From positions 198,501 through 262,500 of the forward strand of contig CALNXK010000371.1 of assembly GCA_942486035.1 (NCBI GenBank): a DNA stretch of 64,000 bases, given 5' to 3'. Below, piece by piece: positions 55,609 through 64,000 of the stretch. The stretch is from Porites lobata (Eukaryota; Cnidaria; Anthozoa; Scleractinia; Poritidae). The position numbers and the translations under genes are program-made. The notes beneath the pieces are model-generated. The model was given only the letters and a program-made list of their open reading frames with translations, had not been told where the DNA came from and made no database searches. Positions within the stretch are counted from its first letter, which is position 1; each line of letters starts with the position of its first letter.

Positions 55609-57259
55609 TTTCTTCTTCCCCCACCACTACCCTCTTGCGCTGGCTGTCAATAAAGACAGAGAATCAGACTATCCCCTCCCACAAGAATCGACGGTGTTTG
55701 TGTATTTTTAGATCATGTGACTCTCCTTCGGCCTCAGTTGACAGATGAGTTGTCGAAGCGTGCTTCGTCTTCGCAGGCTAGCACTGTTGGGAAACTTGTA
55801 CTCAAGCAAGCAAAGGCCTCTTGGACTCCTTGAAGATGTTTCTTCTGACATCTTTCGCTGACACCGTCGTAAGCGGATGAATATGTCAGTTGGCACGTGT
55901 TCGCTTCGAAGAACCCTAACCGTAGCTCCGAGCGTGGCTTGCGAAAGGGCCACGCTGCCGTGGGAAAACAGCTGTTTCGAGGACATGAAACTACACTACA
56001 CCTCAGATGACGTTTTTTAGCGCAGCTTACGTGCAAATGTGTTTCTTGGAGATATACTGTTCATTTCTGCGGCCATTTCACTCACTGGATCATCGGCTTT
56101 GAGGTAAAGCATAAGCTTACAACGCATTGTCTCTGAGTAGCTCTGTTGGCACATTTTCATGCTCCTTGCGTTTGTAGCTTACAACGTTTGACGTTTTCGT
56201 CTGCAAATTAATCTGTAAACCTCAGGCATTTTTAAAACTAGCAATATAGAGCAGTTTTCGCTGTTGTTTGTTTCCTGTAGTCGAAGAACACTGCTGTTAC
56301 TATTTGCGCAGGATTTTGGTTTCGCGCCGCGCGCGCGATAAGTCCTTCTTGTTTTACTTCGTTGTTCTTTTTGACGAATGCCCTTGCTTATTTGTCCTTG
56401 TTTTGCCCTTTTTGTCGCCTTCTTTTACCGCACTTTTCATTTCCTATTCTTACTCAAATTTAGCTCTGAAAGGGAAACTGTTTTTCTCTTTTTTTCCCGC
56501 CCAGGTGATTCTGGTTGTGGGGCGTTCGCGGGAAGTTTCACGGTGGTGGCGCTCTCTTAAAAAAAAAAAAAACGAAGTCATTCATTTTGCTTTCTTGTTC
56601 CAGACAAGAGACAATTTCAACTTAAGTTCTGTTTGCATGCAAAATTAAGAATTAAGCTCATTTGATATTGGAAATAAATGGTCACACTTAAATCATGCTC
56701 TAAGACCAATCTGGTCTCATTTTTATGTGTGAAGAAGTTACGCGCCAAAAATTTATGCAGCATCTAGAAATTTGTTTACTGATAACTGAATCTCTGTAAT
56801 TTTAGTTTTTAACTTGTTTTGTTCTGCCACTGCAAAATGATAGACAAGTGCTACCAAGTTTCTTCTGTTATTCAAATCTGGTGTGTTTAAGTTGGTCTTT
56901 ATGTCCTTTTTGGTTGTAGAAAGCGTCACAGAAAGTCAATGGGATGGCAGTTTTGAAAGCCAAAGGCTCTTAAAGCAGAGGAAAAAAAAGTGAAAGACTG
57001 TTGTGCAGAAAAGGCTAATATGGACTGAGGAGCCTTGAAAACAATTGGTAGGTAAATTTTCTCTGTTTGTGAATATTGCCATGGCAAGATTTAGTTACAT
57101 AACATCAGTGACTGTCTTTTTTAAAACAAAGGTGCATTTCCTTGTATTGTTAAGAGGCACTTTGTTGTTTTTCATTTTCATTAGCGAAGGTATTAAATAA
57201 TGTTTTGTTCTTTTACCTTTATACACTCTGTGAGTTTGAGAGCTTTAGTCTCTTTCAAG
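55609..57259. other. No assigned gene; somewhat GC-richer DNA
   Basis: Frames at 55708-56036 (minus) and 56268-56648 (plus) are open but overlap other frames and have no recognised motif. The local rise in G+C with CGCGC runs (56320-56340) could mark a promoter region, but no TATA/Inr pair or exon could be defended. Confidence 0.35.
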
Positions 57260-57437
57260 GTAGACTACAGGTAGTCCCTCATTTTCCCTCAGGGATAGCA
57301 GGCTTTGTCTGTAGTCCCTCATTTTTCTCTCTCTCTGCTGTGTCTCGCCTTTCTCGCGTAGGGCGATTTTCATGCATGCTCACATTTCGCTTGCCCAACT
57401 ATGCCTGAGGGAAAATGAGGGACTACTTGTAGTCTAC
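57260..57437. mobile_element. MITE, 178 bp
   Basis: GTAGACTACAGGTAGTCCCT followed by CATTTTCCCTCAGG, inverted at the right end. Flanks TTTCAAG / TTCCAAG may be a 7-8 bp duplication with one change. Confidence 0.75.
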
Positions 57438-58718
57438 TTCCAAGGAAGATACAATACCATTTTAAGTCAAGTTGCCACCCTATAACAAGGGGAGAGTCAG
57501 AGATGAGGGAGGGTTAAAAACCCTATGTACCAACAGTCTTTGGATGGTCTGTGGTTTCAACAAGGAAAATACTTCTGTTCAGAACTTTTGATGTCATGAG
57601 GAGTTAACCTCATGTAAAGGTGAATGTCATGTTCAGTTTTGCATGAAATCTTTTAGAGTTTAAACTGAGTTTTTTAATTGGCTCTTTATATTAAGTAACC
57701 AAAGCCACATGGAACAGCTCAGGGTTAAGTGACCAACGCAGATACAAAACACATGCACATGCCATCAGCTGTCTGTAATATGAGGATAAATGATGAGCAA
57801 ACTGTGACTACAATTGATGAAATAATGACTGAACATTGCACTGTGAGCTGCTGTATGGAAATAAACACCTAAGATGTTGTATGGAAAAGTTCAACTGAAA
57901 ATTTTTTGTGTTGATGAAAACAGCAGCATGTATGTTACTAAAGGGTTGCACTCGATCACTGTGATAAGCCGTATCGATAATAAACATACGAAAAATATTA
58001 AATGGATTGAGAAACACCAAACAGCAAATTACTCCCAAGTTTAACAATTAAGGCTAGTAAACTGAGTAAATTAAATCCTATTTAGGATCCTTATACAATC
58101 AACATGAATTATTACTGGTATTTGGCGTTGCTGTACCAAAGATTTGCCAGCGATCAAATCAAATCAATAAAATAATGCAAGTATGAATACGAACTTCAGC
58201 TTCAGCTGTCAGGGCTTAGCAAACAATTTCTTTCTTCAAAGCCTCTGGATGAGGACAAGCAGAAATGATTCAAAGACAAATAGTATTTTTAAATTTTCTT
58301 TTTACATTTCTCTTTTGATGTGATTGAACTCATGTCTTAGCAGACAATCAAGTGTGAGGCATGCATTCATGCAAATCTTTCTGGGGTCATTTCACGTTTA
58401 TGGATCTTACGGTTGTGAAGATGTTCCATGAACTTAATTAGCGTTATTTACGTTATCCAAGATTTGGAAAATACAGGGAAGAAAAGGATTGAATTTTTAA
58501 TACACAAAAGTTGGCAGACCAAAAAAGTAATCAGCAAAAGGTTTCAGTCTGGACTGATAGCTCTGCTTTCCTTTATAATGTGTTCATGTAAAATAAAAAA
58601 TGTCATGTCATGGAAGCACGAGGATCTCTGGCTCAAACCTGATGTAAATAAGTGCTAGTTTGGAAGGGTTGTCGAATATTCACAAATAGACTCGGTTGGT
58701 GTTAGTGGTGATAAGAAG
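57438..58718. other. No assigned gene
   Basis: AT-rich with short open frames only. Confidence 0.5.
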
Positions 58719-58929
58719 GGTGTCCATTGGTACCAACAGAAAAGGATGTCATTCCAATGGTTCTGTTAGTTAATATGCATCTCATTAAGGGGATTTAGAT
58801 TATTTTCGTCTGTGACCTAGCTGAGTACAGGGCAATTCTGATGGTCCATGGGTACCAATTGTACAATTGGTACCAGCAGAAAATGATGTCATTCCAATGG
58901 TTGTGTTGGTGATTATGCCTTTCATTAAG

Positions 58930-59660
58930 GGGACTTTGTCCTGATTATGCGCACGTGCAAGCGTCATCTGTTTTTTCTTCAAAAGACAATAGAACTGTCA
59001 CATTGACTTGACAAGATTTGCTTCCTGACTGCACGACCAACGGATATTTGTTGTTTATATTCTCAAGTTCAAAGAAGTCTTTCGCAGCTCAAAGACTCAT
59101 CATGATTTTATCGTTAGCAGGGCCGCCTTGCGACCTGAAAATCTCGTTCTGCTCGCTTTAAAAACAGCTTTTCTAATGAGAAACTCGTGTCAGAGGTCAG
59201 TTTTTCCAAGACCAGTAATATTTGCCTGATTTGCTCGCGTTCTAACCTCAAACATGTGAAAGACATAAATAAAAATGCAATCTCAATGCTATGAATCATA
59301 GCAAAGGTTAGCCAAAAATTCATCTCATGGCGCTAGTTTTTCTAAACATGTAGCGCCTGTTTGTTTGATTTTTGTTGGCCGTAGGGAGGTTCATTTAAAA
59401 GTTTACTAAAGCGTTGTTGCAAAACATTCTGCTTCATGAAGCTCCCCTCCATAAGATCTCCTCAGTCACATCAATGTCTCAATGGTTTCTTTCTTATTGT
59501 TGCTGTTTCATTTCTGTGTATTTCTTTCACAATTATCTGCACTTGTATGGAAGCTAGCAGGAGAAATAAGCCTTCAATTGGCATCAAAGCACTTCCCATG
59601 CCAAAAAATACAGATTTCGCCCAAATCGAAACTTAATGGGAACAATATATCATTGATCTG
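58930..59660. repeat. ~0.8-kb dispersed repeat, copy 2 (copy 1 at 38717-39545)
   Basis: Same orientation as copy 1, slightly shorter. The flanks differ: only this copy lies between the inverted 58.7/60.1-kb ends. Confidence 0.85.
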
Positions 59661-60026
59661 TAATCTGTAACCTAATTTTCGTGTATTTTCTTGTGTATCT
59701 TTGCGTGTATGTTTTTACATGAGTGTTTTTCTCATGGAATTTATGTGCAATATGGTGGATTTCCACACATGAAACATGCGGGTAATGCTGCAATGCCCGT
59801 GGCCTGTACTGTACTTTGTGTGGAAGCAAAATTGTTTTGTGTGGTTGGCTTATAGAACTTGGAATATTCATAATAACTGTTGGCATGTTTCTACTTGATG
59901 TAAAAGGGAACTTGTTTTGCATAGATGTCTTATAGAATGAAGAATACACATGGTATGCTTGTGTTTTGACCTTGCTATATTATAACTGTTAACAATTACT
60001 ATTAGTGCTAGTTTGACCTCGCTTTC

Positions 60027-60104
60027 GACTTAGATTATTTTCCCATGTGGACCATCGGAATCGCCATGTACTCAACTAGGTCACATGGGAAAATAATCTA
60101 AGTC
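60027..60104. repeat. Perfect 23-bp inverted repeat, 32-nt loop
   Basis: GACTTAGATTATTTTCCCAT plus GTG at 60027-60049 is exactly mirrored at 60082-60104. It forms the inner end of the right arm of the composite element. Confidence 0.9.
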
Positions 60105-60470
60105 CCCTTAATGAGATCCATATTCACCAATAGAACCATTGGAATGATATCCTTTCCAATCCTACCACTGGTACCAGTGGACCATTGGTTTGACGAATCG
60201 TATCCATCTGTGTATATTGGCCATGTGCGAATATTTTGTGGCAAGTCTCCTTAAGTAACTTGGCACACAAAACACATCCACGATTTTTATGTGATTTCTC
60301 GCACAAAAAAAATTCTTGTGTATGATATGTTTAAGGCGCTGAATGCATGGCAAGTCAACGCACGGTGGGCGCACAGGCTTCAAAATGTTACGAGGGTCTG
60401 CATTACGAACTGTCCAGCGGATTTTATTGTTATAATAGCATTCACAAACTACACGCACAGTATATTCAAC

Positions 60471-61323
60471 ATGGCTTCAGTTGAAGATTTCCTCGATGAA
60501 GTACTTTTGAGCGATAATGACAGCGAGTCTGAACAACTTCACGAATCATCCGGACCTCCAAGGACCACTGATATGGAGGAGAATCTAGAAGCTCAAATAG
60601 CGTTGTGTTTAGAAGTTTTTGATAAGCTTGATTTGGGACATAACCTCTATTTTTAAGGAGAGCGTTCGGCAACAAATCAAGGGCTCCTTCCAAGCCTTTA
60701 AACCACCTACCGACCCTCTTAAAATCCTGTTGAATACAAGCTTAAACTGCAGCTCCCTTTTTAAAACAGAAAGCAAATTATGGTTGCAGAAGATGTATTT
60801 TCGGCTTACAGGAAGACCAAGCATCAGAACCCATATCAATGTGAAATTCAAAGAAATATTCCAGTAGACTTGTTTCACTGCCTGAAGAGAGCACTTCAGC
60901 ATTCAAGAGTTAATAACATTACAGATCACGTCACATATGAAGAGAGGTCAAAGGACGATGTTATTTCGTTTATTTCCAAACAGGCCGTTGTTGTTTTTCT
61001 TTCCCTATTGAGTGGCTTAGATGAAAGTGATGTGAAGAAGTACTTTAAGAAATATTTGACTGGCAGAGTAAATGGAAAGGCTACCATTCTTGTAAACACC
61101 AGGAAGAAATTTGAATTTATATACGGGAAAAAGAGTTTACAGCTGTGCATTGTATTTCATTATGGAGTTTGGAACAAGGCTGGATTTCCTCTCCACAATT
61201 GAATATGGGCAGAAGTTGTGGCACATTGTGGCTCAGTCAATTACAAGCTTGGAATTAGCTGTGCCATTTATCTGGGTTGCATACTAACGCCATATGCCGG
61301 CAAACAAACCAGTGGCATCTGAA
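60471..61323 (+). pseudogene. Unrecognised gene remnant, convergent to the RAG1-like reading
   Basis: Starts with MASVEDFLDEVLLSDNDSES, an acidic N-terminus. The reading then needs frame changes near 60640 and 60780 to reach DVFSAYRKTKHQNPYQCEIQ and RVNNITDHVTYEERSKDDVI. It stops at TGA 61201-61203 and continues in frame as IWAEVVAHCGSVNYKLGISC to 61323. I do not recognise the family and saw no kelch, zinc-finger or DDE motif. It points toward the minus-strand transposase-like reading and ends ~480 bp from it. That is compatible with a two-gene transposon, but a common origin is inference. Confidence 0.45.
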
Positions 61324-61804
61324 ACAGTCTTTATTTCAAAACTATTGTTCAGTTTCCTTAACATACATTTATAATGTAATAACAATATAATTGACAAGTT
61401 CAATAAGTTCGTTGATGCAACAATACAACTTTGCTAAACTGTTTATAACATTAAAATAAGTAAAATATAAATAATTGTTATACAGAGTGATTGCACTCAA
61501 TTCAAATTCATAATACAAGTTATTTTCATCCAAATATTGTAGTCCAATAATAAATAAACTGTTAAACTTTGTTTTGTGGGTTAAAAAAATATTTTAACAT
61601 ATAAATGCAATTTCTCAGATGCACTTGTGGATAGTTATAGCACTGCATGTAATCTAGTTCAGTCTGTAATCACAATAATTTTGTGCGATTATGGCAGCAT
61701 TGCTTACGGACTGAATTGGACCCTACTCAGTCCTATTACCATTTTAATCAGTTTAAAGGTTACCCTTGTAACATTTTAAAGCCTGGACACATGCTTTGTG
61801 AAGA

Positions 61805-64000
61805 TCACAACAGCTTCTTGTCAACAAGAAGTTTCCCCAACTTAACACTTTTATCAATTTGATCCATGTACTGATGTGAGCAGTAATGACACTTCTGTTG
61901 CTGTGGACCAATTTCAAGTCCACAGAAACAAGATTCCTCATTGGATACCCTTTTGGGGATGTATGTCTGTTTGTGCTGAAGGTTTTCCTCTTCATAAAAG
62001 CCCTTCTCCTGTAACCAAATCAGCTGTACAAATTCGTGGGAAAAATTTGACCCCATCTTCCAGAAAAGTTGGTGTTTTGACTGTACCTTCCAATAGTGAT
62101 ATGCTTTGACTCCCGCCCTTCCATTGAGACACAATTTAGTCCTAACTGGTACTTGTTAAAAACATCCATTGCATGAGCTGGAATTACACGACCTATGCAC
62201 CAGATTGTTGGGGAAATGGAATTGGTAAACAAACAACATGCTCTAAACAGGTTCAAACAATATTGCTTAAGCTGAGCTATGTCTTGCAGTCTGACATTGA
62301 CCACTCTGCAAACAACAGAAACAATTTGCCTGAGTTGAAGACAAATGTATGCAAAGACATGGAGTGTGAAGGTCTGCTTCTCACTGTCAGTGGATTGCTT
62401 CACTGCATCAATAACAAACATAAAATTGTGTAAAAACATTCTTGAGTCTTGGCCAGTGAATCGGTATTGAAAGTCACTTCCTGAGCCTTTGGTTTCATTA
62501 AACTACCGTCTTATCCTTTTGGCAAGACGAGGCAACTTCGCTTTATTTTGTAGACAGTTTACAAGTCTACTAAATGGGGCAGAATTGGGAACTTGTTCAA
62601 AATTCACCACTGATTTGTCAAGAGCTTATTTGCCAATACTTTCATGAAGAATTCTTCTAAAAAGCTGCTGGCATGCATTGTTCTTTGGGTGTAAAGGTTC
62701 TATGTGGGCCCTATCAATAAACTGCCCTATTAAGGGCACAAATTCCTGTCTGCTCTTTTGGTCAGAAATAAAGCTTGTTATCTTGTTTCTCTTTGTAACC
62801 TTAGAACCTTTTTGCTTTTCAAGTTTAAGTTTCAACTTCTCAACCTCCTTAGATATGGCAACCCTTTGATTGTATTCCCATGACTGCCGTGTGTGTGTAG
62901 GACCTGGTCCAAATGTCCCACTGATAACATCGCAATTACTGGTATTGACATTGCCAAAAGTTGAAAAGTAAGTTGCACTGACTGACAACTCCCCAGCTAA
63001 AAAAGCAAGCATTTTAAGGTCATTTGGAAATTCGGAAAAAAATAAACCTGACCTCTGTTCCATTAACCTGGAATGTTTTCTTCTCAATTTCTGACATCTC
63101 GCGAAAAAGAAATTTAACATATCGCTGAACAACAGGCGAACTTTCTGAACAGTTTGCCCCAAAAATAAGAAAATTTTCACTGTTACTTAAGATGTGTTTA
63201 CCCCTATTAAGGAAACTCACCAGCCATGAACAGGCGGTGTCGTCTTTCCCAAAAGGGGCCCCGTCACCACCCAGCGCCACATGAAAAGTGTTGATCTCAT
63301 TATTAAACCATACGAGATTCTCCTGAGCAACCTTTAAATAGAATGATGCCAGAAATGGCAAATATTGTGTTAAAGATCTGTAACACCCATTCACTTTCTC
63401 ATCCTCATTTAAGTCATAGCAAAAATCTTCCTTTACATTTCCAACCCAACCTTTGTCTATAGACTTAACAAATGCCATCAATTTCTCATATGAAAGTAAC
63501 TTAGCAACTTTAAAGGACATAATATTTTGCTTTTTAAACTTCTTCCTCTTCCTCTTGCTTATCTTCATTGAGAGTGTTTTACAAACTGACCTATCCTTTC
63601 TTTTACCCAAGACACCTTTAGAGAAATAAACAGAAATACTGCGCAAATGGTTTTGCTCTGAGTTTTCAAATTCCTGCACCTTTTTATTGTAAATTTGCGG
63701 AAATACTTCCTCACAGAACTTTCTCTTTCTGGAAATGGTATTTACCAAACTTTTTGTAGGAAATTTTACTGCTAAAGTTTCAACTAATCAAGCAGCAGCA
63801 GGAACAGTATTGGAATTTGTCCCCCCCATGGATTCTTAGCGCTGCATCAAATGTTTCACCACATCTTCTTGACAATGTTCCCTTGGATATGGTTGTACTA
63901 CCAGCTGTATTACTGGTTGGGTGGTCCTTCCTATTCAGTACTGCCACTGGATGCTTTACCAGAGCCTTCTTCTCCTCCTCAACTTTGTTTATGCATTCTT
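61805..64000 (-). pseudogene. RAG1/Transib-like DDE transposase, decayed, runs off the window
   Basis: A continuous protein signal on the minus strand from the right edge to a stop at 61805, with breaks: a G-run shift at ~63822-63828, a TGA near 63790, a shift near 63040, TAA 62626-62628, TAG 62503-62505 and a shift near 62040. Key segments in order: NTFHVALGGDGAPFGKDD (D at ~63264); VRF.F.EFPNDLKMLAFLAGEL with Y seventeen residues after the D; AHIEPLHPKNNAC; VIPAHAMDVF; NCVSMEGRESKHITIGRY (E at 62119-62121); YIPKRVSNEESCFCGLEIGP; and KCHYCSHQYM, which forms a C-x-C...C-x2-C site. The D-D spacing (~81), the D-x-K-x6-G-x7-Y block and the late SxEGxE block parallel the catalytic core of RAG1/Transib transposases. 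Such enzymes cut by a hairpin mechanism. Assignment is by motif reading only. Confidence 0.6.

Larger units (their letters stand above)
58719..60190. mobile_element. Composite element with ~130-bp inverted ends enclosing the 0.8-kb repeat
   Basis: The left end (58719-58856) carries GATGTCATTCCAATGGTTCT, CATTAAGGGGATTTAGATTA and GTGACCTAGCTGAGTACA.GG. The same order appears inverted at 60060-60185. The left end is partly duplicated at 58869-58935. Copy 2 of the dispersed repeat (58930-59660) lies inside. No transposase was seen. Confidence 0.6.

Noticed and set aside
55708..56036. First exon of a gene at a GC-rich promoter
   Set aside because: Two different minus-strand frames are open over the same stretch, and no splice donor, TATA box or homologous motif could be defended.
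60471..61323. RAG2-like partner of the transposase
   Set aside because: Position and orientation fit, but no kelch repeats or PHD finger are visible, so no RAG2 call is made.

Overview
The window looks like repeat-rich genomic DNA from an animal, most likely an anthozoan cnidarian such as a stony coral or anemone. This is inferred from the families recognisable by eye: CR1/L2- and L1/Tx1-like LINEs, a Penelope-like element, a short-LTR Ty3/gypsy element, Harbinger-type remnants, a tRNA-Cys-like SINE, many short TIR elements, and a C2H2 zinc-finger family. No prokaryotic gene organisation, CRISPR array, rRNA gene or true tRNA gene was seen. Intact protein genes are scarce. Almost all coding signal is a transposon remnant or a decaying gene.

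Layout. 0-5.2 kb: an L1-like ORF1 remnant, a ~170-bp tandem repeat, a 5'-truncated CR1-like LINE, a 200-bp tandem repeat, and the 3' end of a Penelope-like element with a hammerhead-ribozyme motif. 5.2-13.5 kb: mostly unassigned, with short repeats and a Harbinger transposase remnant near 8.9 kb. 13.5-18.0 kb: a nearly complete Ty3/gypsy element with 111-bp LTRs and a perfect 5-bp target duplication, inserted into an older retroelement whose C-terminal part runs to 18.77 kb. 20.4-20.8 kb: a second gypsy integrase fragment. 22.4-25.4 kb (minus): a decayed ankyrin-repeat gene interrupted by two DNA transposons at sites where the reading frame rejoins, one of which carries a nested LINE. 25.6-30.4 kb: TIR elements and a perfect hairpin.

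29.6-52.4 kb: a large inverted duplication. The left arm (about 29.58-35.02 kb) holds a broken zinc-finger gene on the minus strand. The right arm (about 47.25-52.37 kb) holds a ten-finger gene on the plus strand whose tail has been cut off by a DNA transposon that supplies the stop codon. The 12-kb spacer holds a SINE, LINE pieces, a smaller inverted repeat and two TIR elements. The SINE tail matches the 3' UTR of a LINE in the same spacer.

52.4-60.2 kb: mostly unassigned DNA with clusters of small foldback elements. 60.5-64.0 kb: two convergent decayed reading frames. The minus-strand one, cut by the window edge, looks like a RAG1/Transib-type DDE transposase and is the most interesting item here. 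Little in the window is likely to act as a pathway; it records repeated insertion, duplication and decay.
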